A stretch of DNA of 64,000 bases from JAKALX01 sp964508715 (GTDB lineage: Bacteria > Chloroflexota > Dehalococcoidia > Tepidiformales > Tepidiformaceae): NCBI GenBank assembly GCA_964508715.1, contig CAZDUX010000004.1:62001-126000 (forward strand). The letters run 5' to 3'. The notes below the pieces were generated by a model. The model was not told the DNA's origin. It made no database searches and saw only the letters and a list, made by a program, of their open reading frames with translations. Position 1 is the stretch's first letter, and each line of letters opens with the position of its first letter. A program made the translations under genes and the position numbers. Below, one piece after another: positions 50,808 to 59,653 of this stretch.

Positions 50808-52928
50808 CTATTTCTGGTAGCGGCGGCGGCGGTCGCGGCCACCCGCCTGGGAGCGGCCATAGCGAACAGGACCCGCACGGCCGGCGGCGGCAGCCATCGC
50901 AGCCAATTCTTCCTGGTCAGTCCCCACGAGGTCGCGGCGCAGCTCGATGACCTGGTCGCGGAGCGCTGCCGCCTTTTCGAACTCGAGGTTCTTGGCCGCG
51001 GCCTTCATCTGCGACTCCAACTCCTTGACCATCCGGAGGAGCTCATCCTTGGGCAGTGCCGCATGCGGGCGGCTGGCGTCATATGCGGTCTTCTCCTCCG
51101 CGGCCATGCGCACGTGGTCGGTAATGTCGCGCACGGCCTTGATGATGCTCGCCGGCTCGAGGCCATGCTCGCGGTTGTACTCTTCCTGGATCTTGCGGCG
51201 CCGGTACGTCTCGTCGATCGCGTTACGCATGCTCTGCGTGATGGTGTCCGCGTACATCACCACGCGGCCCTCCTGGTGGCGGGCGGCGCGGCCAATCGTC
51301 TGGATCAGTGACCGGTTCGAGCGCAGGTAGCCTTCTTTGTCCGCATCGAGAATACAAACGAGGGAGACCTCGGGCAGGTCAAGGCCTTCGCGGAGGAGGT
51401 TGATACCGACCACCACGTCGTAAACGCCAAGGCGGAGGTCCCGGAGGATTTCAACGCGATCGAGGGTCTCGACCTCGGCGTGGAGGTAGTGGGTCTTGAT
51501 ACCCATCTCGACGAGGTAGTCGGCCAGGTCCTCTGCCATCTTCTTCGTCAGCGTCGTCACGAGGGCACGCTGGCCCCTGTCGACGACACGCCGGATCTCC
51601 GCCATCAGGTCATCGACCTGGTTCTTCGTGGGGCGAACCTCGATCTCCGGGTCGAGGAGGCCGGTCGGGCGGATGACCTGTTCGACGACCTGGCTCGACT
51701 GGCGGATCTCGTAATCACCCGGGGTGGCACTGACGAAGACAGCCTGGTTGATGTGGCGGTCGAACTCCTCGAAGGTCTGGGGGCGGTTGTCCATCGCACT
51801 CGGGAGGCGGAAACCAAACTCGACGAGCGTCTCCTTGCGGGCACGGTCCCCAAAGAACTGGCCCTGCACCTGCGGCAGGGTGATGTGCGACTCATCGACG
51901 ACGAGGAGCCAGTCATCGGGGAAGTAATCGAGAAGGCACCACGGTGTGGAGCCTGCTTCGCGGAGTTGGAGATGACGCGAATAGTTCTCCACGCCAGCGC
52001 AGTAGCCAGTCTCCCGGAGGGACTCGATGTCGTAGTGGGTCCGCTCTTCGAGACGGGCCGCCTCGAGGATCTTGCCCTGTTCGCGGAAGAACTCGAGTTG
52101 TTCAGCAAGCTCGGCCTCGATGCCAGCAATGGCCTGCTCGAGGCGGTCCTTCCCGGTAACGAAGTGCTTGGCGGGGAAGATGTCTACTTCGTCCTTCTCA
52201 GCCACGATTTCACCGGTGAGCGGGTCGAGTTCGACGATGCGCTCAACTTCGTCGCCGAAGAAGTCGATGCGGACAGCGAGTTCTTCGTAGCTGGGGATGA
52301 TGGTGAGAGAGTCGCCGCGCAGGCGGAACTTGCCGCGCACGACGTTCATGTCGTTGCGCTCGTACTGCATGGCCACCATGCGGCGGACGGCCTCGGTACG
52401 GTTGAATCGCTCACCGCGTTTGAAGTTGAGAACGAAGCCTTCGTATTCGGTGGGGTCGCCGAGGCCGTAGATACAGCTCACCGAGGCAACGATGATCACA
52501 TCGCGCCGGGTAAGGAGTGCGCGTGAGGCGGCGTGCCGGAGCTTGTCGATCTCCTCGTTGATGTCGGCGTCCTTGGCGATGTACGTGTCGGTGCGCGGGA
52601 TGTACGCCTCGGGCTGGTAGTAGTCGTAGTAGCTGACGAAGTACTCGACCGCGTTTTCTGGGAAGAACTCCTTGAGCTCGGAGCAGAGCTGCGCGGCGAG
52701 TGTCTTGTTGTGGGCGAGGACGAGCGTGGGGCGCCCCGTTTGCTGGATGACATTCGCCATCGTGAACGTCTTGCCGGAGCCCGTGACACCGAGGAGTGTC
52801 TGGTAGCGGTCACCCCGGTTTACACCTTCCACCAGGTGTTCAATCGCCTGGGGCTGGTCGCCGGTTGGCTGGTATTCGGCCTGAAGCTTGAACTCGGCGC
52901 GTTCGCGTACGGTGGTGACGAGCGGCAT
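50808..52928 (-). CDS. uvrB: UvrABC excinuclease subunit B
   Basis: This 706-aa protein is complete. It has Walker A LLGVTGSGKTFTMAN, the DNA-gripping beta-hairpin YYDYYQPEAYIPRTDTYIAK, helicase motif VDESHITLPQ, motif VI QTIGRAARH and a C-terminal UVR domain (LESQMKAAAKNLEFEKAAAL) that binds UvrC. It verifies damage loaded by UvrA and positions UvrC for incision in nucleotide excision repair. The tail beyond the UVR domain (GRSQAGGRDRRRRYQK) is basic and about 35 residues long. It appears monocistronic. Confidence 0.98.
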   Translation of the reverse strand: MPLVTTVRERAEFKLQAEYQPTGDQPQAIEHLVEGVNRGDRYQTLLGVTGSGKTFTMANVIQQTGRPTLVLAHNKTLAAQLCSELKEFFPENAVEYFVSYYDYYQPEAYIPRTDTYIAKDADINEEIDKLRHAASRALLTRRDVIIVASVSCIYGLGDPTEYEGFVLNFKRGERFNRTEAVRRMVAMQYERNDMNVVRGKFRLRGDSLTIIPSYEELAVRIDFFGDEVERIVELDPLTGEIVAEKDEVDIFPAKHFVTGKDRLEQAIAGIEAELAEQLEFFREQGKILEAARLEERTHYDIESLRETGYCAGVENYSRHLQLREAGSTPWCLLDYFPDDWLLVVDESHITLPQVQGQFFGDRARKETLVEFGFRLPSAMDNRPQTFEEFDRHINQAVFVSATPGDYEIRQSSQVVEQVIRPTGLLDPEIEVRPTKNQVDDLMAEIRRVVDRGQRALVTTLTKKMAEDLADYLVEMGIKTHYLHAEVETLDRVEILRDLRLGVYDVVVGINLLREGLDLPEVSLVCILDADKEGYLRSNRSLIQTIGRAARHQEGRVVMYADTITQSMRNAIDETYRRRKIQEEYNREHGLEPASIIKAVRDITDHVRMAAEEKTAYDASRPHAALPKDELLRMVKELESQMKAAAKNLEFEKAAALRDQVIELRRDLVGTDQEELAAMAAAAGRAGPVRYGRSQAGGRDRRRRYQK

Positions 52929-52972
52929 GGATCAAGTGTAGCAGGCGGCGAAAGGCTCGAACATGCGTTCGT

Positions 52973-53006
52973 CCGGGCTCCTGGCGGTGTCCCGCCAGGA
53001 GCCCGG
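52973..53006 (-). terminator. Terminator hairpin of the hotdog-protein gene
   Basis: Perfect 15-bp arms (52973-52987 and 52992-53006) with a 4-nt loop, 11 bp beyond the stop at 53018 on the minus strand and upstream of uvrB. Confidence 0.72.
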
Positions 53007-53017
53007 GACGGGTTCGA

Positions 53018-53908
53018 TCAGGACGGTTCGGCGTAGAGAGGCGAACTGGCTTTCATCCAGCGAAGGAGCATGCGCATCTCGGCGATTCGGCGCCCGTCCG
53101 CGTCATCCATCGCCGTATCGAACCACATATGCTCGGTTTTCGGGCTCTGGCCGACCGCGAGGACCGTGCCGGTGACACGATAATCGTGGCCAACGAGGAC
53201 CGGGCCATTGATGTTGCGCAGTTCGATGGCTCCAAAGAGGCCGACGGCCGGGCCAATGCGGCCGCGCAGGGTCTCCATGCTCTTCGCATAGAGGAGCTGG
53301 ACCATCGCTGCCGGCGTGGCGATCGCACCTCCCCACGGGCTGGCGCCGTCGTACCAATCGAGCGGCTCGGTTATCACGCCGAGGCGCTTCTTCTGCTGTT
53401 CGGGGTCGAGACGAACGCCGACCGGGTCGAATTCAAATCCAGGGGTGATACCGGCGAGCATCCGCAGCTCCCCCGGCTCAAACCGATCGATGGGGCGGCG
53501 TTGAAGGGCCGTTGGTTCGGCAGGGTTGCCGGCCGAGGCCGAGCCTTCGGCAACCCGCATCCCATCCTCACGTTCTACCCACGCATCGACCTGGACATCA
53601 ATCGTGCTCGCTGGCTGCGCCAGGAATGCGCGTACGGGCTCCCGGTCGGTGGTGGCGTTCCGGAAGTAGAGAGAGAGCGTACCCCGCTCGAACCAGCGCT
53701 GGCCAAACGCCTTCAGGAGGAGCGGCGGGAAAAGCTCCATATGGATGGAACCGGCGACCGTACCGCCACGGAAGCCGAGCTTCGTTGCGGTGGCGTCGTC
53801 GTGGATGCTACCCCGCGCATCACGGGAGGAATTGACGGAACTGCGGAGGGGGCCAGCGATGACGCCATCAGCACTGGTAATTTCGGAGCGGGTGGGGGTT
53901 GAAGTCAC
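53018..53908 (-). CDS. Hotdog-fold (MaoC-like) protein
   Basis: The 296-aa product appears to contain two hotdog units. The first begins near residue 35 (SIHDDATATKLGFRGGTVAG, followed by SIHMELF), the R-hydratase/MaoC-like entry signature. The second half has LFGAIELRNINGPVLVGHDY, RVTGTVLAVGQSPKTEHMWF. Such proteins bind or hydrate acyl-CoA-like thioesters. Catalytic Asp/His of MaoC hydratases are plausible in HDDAT but not proven. It fits the lipid/CoA theme of the window. Confidence 0.7.
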   Translation of the reverse strand: MTSTPTRSEITSADGVIAGPLRSSVNSSRDARGSIHDDATATKLGFRGGTVAGSIHMELFPPLLLKAFGQRWFERGTLSLYFRNATTDREPVRAFLAQPASTIDVQVDAWVEREDGMRVAEGSASAGNPAEPTALQRRPIDRFEPGELRMLAGITPGFEFDPVGVRLDPEQQKKRLGVITEPLDWYDGASPWGGAIATPAAMVQLLYAKSMETLRGRIGPAVGLFGAIELRNINGPVLVGHDYRVTGTVLAVGQSPKTEHMWFDTAMDDADGRRIAEMRMLLRWMKASSPLYAEPS

Positions 53909-54090
53909 GGCATGGCTCCCATCAGGAAGGTTGGTGACGCCAGCCTACACGCGTCGGCGAACGGATTGAAACCCCTGCCCATACGTATCGTGGGCCGATA
54001 AAACAGATCCGTTTACCGGGCCGCCCTTATCTCACGGGCGCACCGAGAGACGGTACGGGGGAGCACAGTCGCTCCAGCAGACAGACGAAC

Positions 54091-54381
54091 CTAGAGCGAC
54101 GCCGAGATCACAGGAACGAGGAGGGCAAGCAGCGCGCCGATTTCGAGGCTCCGGGTAACGGGGCTCCGAATGGGCTGCGCAAGGTGCACCTCGTACTTGT
54201 TCCGCCGGCCAAAGCGCTTTCGCGAGATATAACCGGTGTGCTCGAGGTCCGCGACGATTCGCTTGACCGCGCGCTCACTGATCTCGACGCGCTCGGCGAG
54301 GTCCTTGAGGCGGGCGTTCGGGTCCTCCGTGATACACAGAAGAACGTGCGCATGGTTCGTAAGAAACGTCCATTCAGACAT
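54091..54381 (-). CDS. Winged-helix transcriptional regulator with hydrophobic tail
   Basis: The 96-aa protein reads TFLTNHAHVLLCITEDPNAR (helix 1), LKDLAERVEISERAVKRIVA (HTH) and DLEHTGYISRKRFGRRNKYE (wing), a MarR/ArsR-like fold. The last about 20 residues (LEIGALLALLVPVISASL) are hydrophobic, so it may dimerise or touch the membrane. A perfect 8-bp inverted repeat upstream (54416-54441) is a likely self-regulatory site. Confidence 0.78.
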   Translation of the reverse strand: MSEWTFLTNHAHVLLCITEDPNARLKDLAERVEISERAVKRIVADLEHTGYISRKRFGRRNKYEVHLAQPIRSPVTRSLEIGALLALLVPVISASL

Positions 54382-54415
54382 GGCGCAGAAAAGGGTAACG
54401 CGAACTTCCCGTGAT

Positions 54416-54441
54416 AACTAGGGAAATCTTCAGCCCTAGTT
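54416..54441. promoter_or_regulatory. Inverted repeat upstream of the winged-helix gene
   Basis: AACTAGGG-N10-CCCTAGTT is perfect over 8-bp arms with an 18-bp centre spacing, 35-60 bp upstream of the regulator's ATG. The AT-rich spacer and lack of a U-run favour an operator over a terminator. Confidence 0.6.
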
Positions 54442-54545
54442 GACAGGCGATTAACCACCGCACGAGGAACCGGCGGCAGCCTCCGCTCGCACGGTAGATC
54501 CCCTCCCTGCCATGACACCCGGTGTTGTTGCGGCCCCTCGCCGGC

Positions 54546-55037
54546 TTACCTCTCCTGCGGCGCCACGACTTCGGAGTGGTAGCGAAAGTCGCAGTGCGCG
54601 GCACCCTCCATCCGCGTCTGGGTGCGACTGAAGGTGACGCCAGGTGCCAACCCTTCGAAATATGCGAAATCGCGGCCACACGAGAGGAGCGGGCCGAGGT
54701 CGCCGGCGCCGAGTTCCTCGTACATCTCCACGAACTTGCACGTCGTCACGTTGAAGCCGTAGCGCTCGGGGGTCTGCTCCACAACATCGACAACGAGCGA
54801 TCCGTCACTCGTCGGGCCCTTCAGGGAGCGGGCAGCAAGGTCGTCCATGTTGCGGATTTGGAGGCGGTCGCGGTCGGCAACACCCTGGGCGTGTGCGATT
54901 TCGCGGATCGTCCGGCCCACGATCTCGTTCGTGCGTTCCTTGCCGAATTCGGCCTGGAAAGCGCGAATCAATGGAACGAGGACGGCCGCCTCGATTCGGC
55001 GCCGTTCGAGGAGGGGAAGGTCAGTGGCAGTGGTCAT
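54546..55037 (-). CDS. L-2-amino-thiazoline-4-carboxylic acid hydrolase-like protein
   Basis: The 163-aa product has the family landmarks CKFVEMYEELGAGDLGPLLS, CGRDFAYFEGLAPGVTFSRT, QTRMEGAAHCDFRY, with Cys in CKF, LLSC and HCDF. Characterised members open the ATC ring on the way to L-cysteine, but many homologues have unknown substrates. It overlaps queG by ATGA (55034-55037) as the downstream gene. Confidence 0.82.
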   Translation of the reverse strand: MTTATDLPLLERRRIEAAVLVPLIRAFQAEFGKERTNEIVGRTIREIAHAQGVADRDRLQIRNMDDLAARSLKGPTSDGSLVVDVVEQTPERYGFNVTTCKFVEMYEELGAGDLGPLLSCGRDFAYFEGLAPGVTFSRTQTRMEGAAHCDFRYHSEVVAPQER

Positions 55038-56194
55038 GCATATGCTCCGGCAATCGTCGCGAGCGCGAGGTCAAGTTCTTCGCGAACCCATTCATCGTGC
55101 TCGTTCGCACGTGCTTTCTCAAGCGAGGCGACCACGTCCGGGAGGATGTCCGGGGAAGGCCGCAAACGCTCGATGAGGTGGCCAAGCGCCCACGCAACGT
55201 GCCCGCGAACGAGCGGCGAGGCATCAGCAAGGGCGGTTTCGAGTACCGGGAGATCGGCGAGCGAGCCGGTGTTACCGAGGGCAATCGCAGCATTGCGAGC
55301 AAGGCCATCACGTTTCGCCCGCATGATGGCACGCCCGCGGAAGCGCTCTTCGAAGGACGCGGCATCGAGTGCCAGGAGCCCCTCGAGCTCAGGGAACGCC
55401 TCACCGGGAGATGGCGGCGCGAACTCGTCGTGGCCACCAGGAGTCCTCACACCCACCGGGCATGAATCGAGGCAGGCATCGCAGCCGAAGACCCAATCAC
55501 CAAAGAGCGGCCGCAGGTCGCGGGGGATAGGACCCCTGTTTTCGATCGTGTGGTAGCTGATGCAGCGGCGCGCATCGACGAGGTGTCCGCCTGGTGAAAT
55601 GGCCCCGGTCGGGCAGGCCGATATGCACCGCGTGCAGGTGCCGCAGGTTTTCGCGATCGGTGCGTCCGGTGCGAGTTCGAGGGTCGTCGCGATCGCTCCA
55701 AGGAGGACCCACGGCCCCACCCCGGGAACCAGGAGCATGGTTGACTTCCCGAGCCAGCCCATCCCCGAAGCCGCGGCGAGGGGACGTTCGAGGAGCGGGC
55801 CATAGTCGACGGTCGGCCGGGCGTTGGCGTCGAGTTCGTCCCGGATCGTCCGCGCGATACGGCGGAGCTTTTTCTCGAAGACACGGTGGTAGTCGCGGCC
55901 GCGAGCATAGCGGGCGACGCGGCCGCGCGCCGGGCCAACGGGGCGCTCCGGGTCCGGGAGGTGGCAGGCGAGGGCGAGCACGACGACGGACTGTGCACCT
56001 TCGAGGAAGCGGCCGGGATCGGTCGCACGATCGATCCACTCCTCCGTCATCCATCGAAGGCCGTCGAGGCGGCCTTCGATGCGAGCGTCCTGGGCCGCGG
56101 TGCGGGCAGCGAGAATCGGACCGGCAGAAGCGATGCGGACGAGATCGAAGCCCTCGGCCCGAGCGAGATCGAGAATGCGGGCGCGCGGATCCAT
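55034..56194 (-). CDS. queG: Epoxyqueuosine reductase
   Basis: The 386-aa cobalamin and [4Fe-4S] enzyme has an N-terminal reductive domain (ARAEGFDLVRIASAGPILAA to GMGWLGKSTMLLVPGVG) and two ferredoxin-type clusters, CGTCTRCISACPTGAI and CDACLDSCPVG. A C-terminal HEAT-like repeat region (GNTGSLADLPVLETALADAS, PLVRGHVAWALG) binds tRNA. It reduces epoxyqueuosine to queuosine at wobble position 34. ATG 56194 is the family start; the frame stays open upstream to 56725 as antisense to the protease gene. No other que gene is in the window. Confidence 0.94.
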   Translation of the reverse strand: MDPRARILDLARAEGFDLVRIASAGPILAARTAAQDARIEGRLDGLRWMTEEWIDRATDPGRFLEGAQSVVVLALACHLPDPERPVGPARGRVARYARGRDYHRVFEKKLRRIARTIRDELDANARPTVDYGPLLERPLAAASGMGWLGKSTMLLVPGVGPWVLLGAIATTLELAPDAPIAKTCGTCTRCISACPTGAISPGGHLVDARRCISYHTIENRGPIPRDLRPLFGDWVFGCDACLDSCPVGVRTPGGHDEFAPPSPGEAFPELEGLLALDAASFEERFRGRAIMRAKRDGLARNAAIALGNTGSLADLPVLETALADASPLVRGHVAWALGHLIERLRPSPDILPDVVASLEKARANEHDEWVREELDLALATIAGAYA

Positions 56195-56318
56195 CGAATT
56201 CAGGCTACCGCATGGCTGCGGCACTCGCCGAACGGGTAGCAGCCACCCTGCCCGCGCGGGTGGCGCAACCACGGTGCCGCGGTGGCACGCTCGAAGCACC
56301 ACACCGGAGACAGATGCC

Positions 56319-57221
56319 ATGACCGAATCCAACAACCTTACCGGGCTCTCGGAACAGCTCGCGGCAGCCGTCGCGCGGGCAGCCCAATCAACCCTGATGG
56401 TGAACGCACGCCGGCGCTTCCCGGCAAGCGGCATCGCGTGGAGCACCGAGGGCCTCGTCCTTACAACCGACCACGTCCTCGAACGGGAAGAAGACATCAC
56501 GGTCGGGTTACCCGATGGGCGAGAGCTTCCCGCGAACATCGTTGGCCGCGACCCCGGCAGCGACCTCGCCGTACTGAAGGTCGACGCCCCACTTACGGTG
56601 GCCGCGCAGGCACCCGCGGAGTCGGTGAGGGTCGGCGGCATGGTCCTTGCTGTTGGGCGGCCAGGCAGCGAGGGCGTGCAGGCATCGTTCGGCGTGGTTG
56701 CTGCAATCGGCGGCCCATGGCGCACCTTCCGTGGCGCCCAGGTCGAAGGCTACCTGCGCAGCGATACCACATTCTTCCCCGGCTTCTCGGGCGGGCCACT
56801 CATCGACGTCGCCGGCCGCGCGATCGGAATCAACAGCTCGCGGCCCGGACGGGGCGCGGGAATCACGATCCCGATGGGTGCAGCCGCCAGGGTCGCCGGC
56901 GACCTGGTCAAAGCGGGCCGGGTACGTCGTGCGTATCTCGGTATCAGCAGCCAGCCGGTGCAACTCCCCAATGCGCTTGCAGCGCGACTGAACGGCCAGG
57001 AAAGCGGGCTCCTCGTCATGTTGGTGGAGCCCGAAAGCCCCGCCGGTCATGCGGGCCTCATCCTCGGCGACCTGCTGGTGAGCCTCGGTAGCCAGCCCGT
57101 AACCGACACCGAGTCGCTACAGGCCCAGCTCGGGCCGGACCGGGTCGGAAAGCCCCTGGCGGCTGTCGTGCTGCGTGGAGGCGAACCGCACGAACTGACG
57201 GTCGTCCCGGGCGAACGGTAG
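56319..57221 (+). CDS. HtrA/DegP-like serine protease with PDZ domain, no signal peptide
   Basis: The 300-aa product has a trypsin-like domain with His in GLVLTTDHVLE, Asp in PGSDLAVLKVD and nucleophile Ser in PGFSGGPLID. A PDZ domain (about 205-300) includes YLGISSQPVQLP and EPESPAGHAGLILGDLLVSL. Most HtrA proteins are exported or anchored, but this one starts MTESNNLTGLSEQLAAAVAR with no hydrophobic segment. It would be cytoplasmic, or exported by unknown means. ATG 56319 follows CGGAG. Confidence 0.88.
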   Translation: MTESNNLTGLSEQLAAAVARAAQSTLMVNARRRFPASGIAWSTEGLVLTTDHVLEREEDITVGLPDGRELPANIVGRDPGSDLAVLKVDAPLTVAAQAPAESVRVGGMVLAVGRPGSEGVQASFGVVAAIGGPWRTFRGAQVEGYLRSDTTFFPGFSGGPLIDVAGRAIGINSSRPGRGAGITIPMGAAARVAGDLVKAGRVRRAYLGISSQPVQLPNALAARLNGQESGLLVMLVEPESPAGHAGLILGDLLVSLGSQPVTDTESLQAQLGPDRVGKPLAAVVLRGGEPHELTVVPGER

Positions 57222-57300
57222 GCGGCCGGGTACCGCTGAAGGAAACTCACCGTTCGGGCAGGCGCACAACATCCGGTCGCTGGGCTACGCTGGAGGACGA

Positions 57301-57942
57301 ATGAACGAATTCGAACCGGCAAACGGCCTTCGTATCCTCATCGTCGCGGCGTACCCCGCGGCGCGGGCGGGGCTTCGCTCGATGCTCGATGGGCACGATG
57401 GGAACGACCCGATCACGGTCGTTGGTGAAGTGGCAACACTCGAGGCGCCCGGCGAGTTCGCAGCCATCCACGCCGACGTCGTGGTCGCCGAGTTAGACGG
57501 GCAATCGAACGAGACCATCGTCCCGGCCGATCTGCCGGCCGTGCTCATCGCCGGGGACGCAACGGCGTACCTGCCACTCGGACCCATGACCCGCCCGGGC
57601 GCCTACCTCCTCCGCGACGCCGGGACCGAGGAACTGGCAGCCGCAGCCTGGGCGGTCGCGAGAGGCCTGACCGTGATGGATCCGGCGGTGGCGGCGCTGC
57701 TCACGGCTCCCGAGAAGACCGGCCGGCACCCCGAGAACGGGGCAGTCTCGCTCACCGAACGCGAACACGCGGTGCTCGATCTCGTCGCAATCGGGCTCCC
57801 GAACAAGGGCATTGCACGCCAGCTGGGGATCAGCGAGCACACGGTGAAGTTCCATGTCGGGGCGATCCTGGGGAAGCTCGGGGCAGCGAGCCGGGCGGAG
57901 GCCGTAGCCCTTGCCGCACGCCAGGGATTGCTCGCGCTCTAA
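57301..57942 (+). CDS. NarL/FixJ-type response regulator with inactive receiver
   Basis: The 213-aa protein has a receiver-like N-terminus (LRILIVAAYPAARAGLRSML) where the usual acidic pair is Ala16-Ala17. The phosphoacceptor position in ADVVVAELDG is Glu64, not Asp. The C-terminal LuxR HTH is intact (LTEREHAVLDLVAIGLPNKG, GISEHTVKFHVGAILGKL). It should bind DNA without phosphorylation control, perhaps locked on. No kinase gene is nearby. The leader has both TACGCT and GGAGG close to the ATG. Confidence 0.87.
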   Translation: MNEFEPANGLRILIVAAYPAARAGLRSMLDGHDGNDPITVVGEVATLEAPGEFAAIHADVVVAELDGQSNETIVPADLPAVLIAGDATAYLPLGPMTRPGAYLLRDAGTEELAAAAWAVARGLTVMDPAVAALLTAPEKTGRHPENGAVSLTEREHAVLDLVAIGLPNKGIARQLGISEHTVKFHVGAILGKLGAASRAEAVALAARQGLLAL

Positions 57943-57969
57943 CGGGTTTCCAACAGGAAGCGGGGCCGG

Positions 57970-58860
57970 TCAGCCGCGGCCGTTGCGCTCACGGGCTTCG
58001 TCATAGGCCGCCCGCCGGCGGGGGTCACGAAGGACCCAGTGGGCCTCACGGATGGCCGCTTCTTTCGCTTTGAGCTCGGCATTCCAGGCATTACCAAGGG
58101 CACGGTGAGCCTCGGTGACCGCCGCGCCCACGTCTTCGGGCGTAGCGCGGGGCCGGATGCCAAGGAGCTTGTAGTAATCGCTGAGCGGGCCCGGTCCAGG
58201 AGTCCATGGCGGGCGAGCAGCATCGTAGGCGGCACGAAGGTCACGCCGGACGAGGGTGAGACCGGCCATTTCGAGCTTCGCCTGGCGGCTGTACCGTTCT
58301 TCGAGGTTGAGATGGTCACCCGTGGCCTGGGGTGCGAGGGCCGCCGCCGCTTTCCGGATCTCCTCGTCGGTAGCCCATGGCTTGACGCCGAGAAACGCGT
58401 ACCAGTCCTCCTGGTTCGGCCCCGCCGCGCGGTCGAACTTCCAGCGCGCCATCTCGCGAGCCCGGTCGGCGGGCGACGGCCTCGGGGCTGGTGCGACATC
58501 TTCATCACGCCAGTTGTCCGGCCGCTGGCGGCCGAAGGTGAACTTCATCCGATCGCCGGAACCGCCGGCTTCGCGGTTGCGGGCATTCGAGCGTGCCACA
58601 CCAAAGCTGCTGGCAAACCCCGCGTAGCGCCGGGCGATACCCCGTGAGCGATCGAACGCGGCTCGCTGGGCAGGGTCGAGGAGCACATCGCGAGCCTGGT
58701 TGAGTTCGGCCATGCGTGCGTGGGCATCGGTTGCAGGGTTCACATCGGGATGGATGTCGCGCGCGCGCTTGCGGTGGGCAGCCCTGATCGCAGCCTCGTC
58801 GGCGTCGGGGGCTACATCGAGGACCTCGTACCAGTCGGGTTCCTGGGGCCGGTGCTGCAT
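57970..58860 (-). CDS. Protein with one J-domain and two degenerate J-like repeats
   Basis: The 296-aa product has three related units. J1 (about 9-71): DWYEVLDVAPDADEAAIRAA with HPD at 37-39. J2 (about 152-214): DWYAFLGVKPWATDEEIRKA. J3 (about 228-288): DYYKLLGIRPRATPEDVGAA, ending LRDPRRRAAYDEA. J2 and J3 lack HPD, so only J1 can stimulate an Hsp70. There is no G/F region, zinc finger or DnaJ C-terminal domain. A basic, disordered linker (72-150) joins J1 and J2. It might bridge DnaK to other partners. ATG 58860 is the family-consistent start. Confidence 0.82.
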   Translation of the reverse strand: MQHRPQEPDWYEVLDVAPDADEAAIRAAHRKRARDIHPDVNPATDAHARMAELNQARDVLLDPAQRAAFDRSRGIARRYAGFASSFGVARSNARNREAGGSGDRMKFTFGRQRPDNWRDEDVAPAPRPSPADRAREMARWKFDRAAGPNQEDWYAFLGVKPWATDEEIRKAAAALAPQATGDHLNLEERYSRQAKLEMAGLTLVRRDLRAAYDAARPPWTPGPGPLSDYYKLLGIRPRATPEDVGAAVTEAHRALGNAWNAELKAKEAAIREAHWVLRDPRRRAAYDEARERNGRG

Positions 58861-58945
58861 CGCTACGAATGGTACGGCAATTCGCCCCGCCAATTCACAA
58901 TTCACCATGCACAATGCGCCAATTCGGGGCCGGCACAGTCGTGGA

Positions 58946-59524
58946 TCAGGGTTCCTTGAGAACGCGCATCCAGATCTGGGCCTCTTCGAGGCCAGCGAGG
59001 TGGCCCCAGAAACGCTCGCAAACGTACTGGGCGCGTTCGCTCCGGTTTGCCAGGGCGTCGACCACGCGGCCAAGGACACGCCGACCCCTGCCGGGAAGCC
59101 AGGTGTCGGCGTTCATGTTGAAAGAGAGGCGCTGCTTCACCATCTCAAACTTCGCCGGGTGGTAGTAGCCAAAGACACGGCCGTCGAAGGTGTTGGGGTC
59201 GAAGTAGTCGAAGGTGTCGAGGAAGACGCCGCGGCGGTGGGTCGGGTCTTTCCACGTGGCGTAGAGCGTGCTGCCGTGGGGAAAGCGGAAGTGCACGATC
59301 GCGCCCGGCTTGCAGACGCGCCAGACCTCGCCCATGAAGGCCATGAAATCGTCGAGGTGCTCAACGAGGTGCGAGGCGTAGACGCCATCGACCGAGGAGT
59401 CGGCGAAGGGGAGCGGGCGGAAGACGTCGGCGATGACGTCGACGCCGGGGATTCGCGCGATATCGACGCCGATGGCGCCGGGCTTCTTCCGGCCGCCGCA
59501 GCCGAGGTCGAGGATCGTTCTCAC
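58946..59524 (-). CDS. Class I SAM-dependent methyltransferase
   Basis: The 192-aa methyltransf_11-type protein has ILDLGCGGRKKPGAIGVDIA (motif I and acidic beta2), DVFRPLPFADSSVDGVYASH, LVEHLDDFMAFMGEVWRVCK, and PGAIVHFRFPHG. This short form is common in glycan and lipid clusters. The substrate is unknown. An 85-bp gap separates it from the triple-J gene downstream. Confidence 0.85.
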   Translation of the reverse strand: MRTILDLGCGGRKKPGAIGVDIARIPGVDVIADVFRPLPFADSSVDGVYASHLVEHLDDFMAFMGEVWRVCKPGAIVHFRFPHGSTLYATWKDPTHRRGVFLDTFDYFDPNTFDGRVFGYYHPAKFEMVKQRLSFNMNADTWLPGRGRRVLGRVVDALANRSERAQYVCERFWGHLAGLEEAQIWMRVLKEP

Positions 59525-59653
59525 GCGGACATTGTCGCGGGGGGTGAGCGCTGGGGCGAGTTCGCGAATGGGCGAATGGGCGGAGGCCAGTGGCGGCCAG
59601 GCACGTGCCGACGACGGGTGTATCGCACTCGAGACCAGCAGGTGGCTCGTGTC

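Noticed and set aside
55034..56725. Extended 563-codon form of QueG
   Set aside because: The first 177 codons are antisense to the HtrA-like protease; the QueG family start is ATG 56194.
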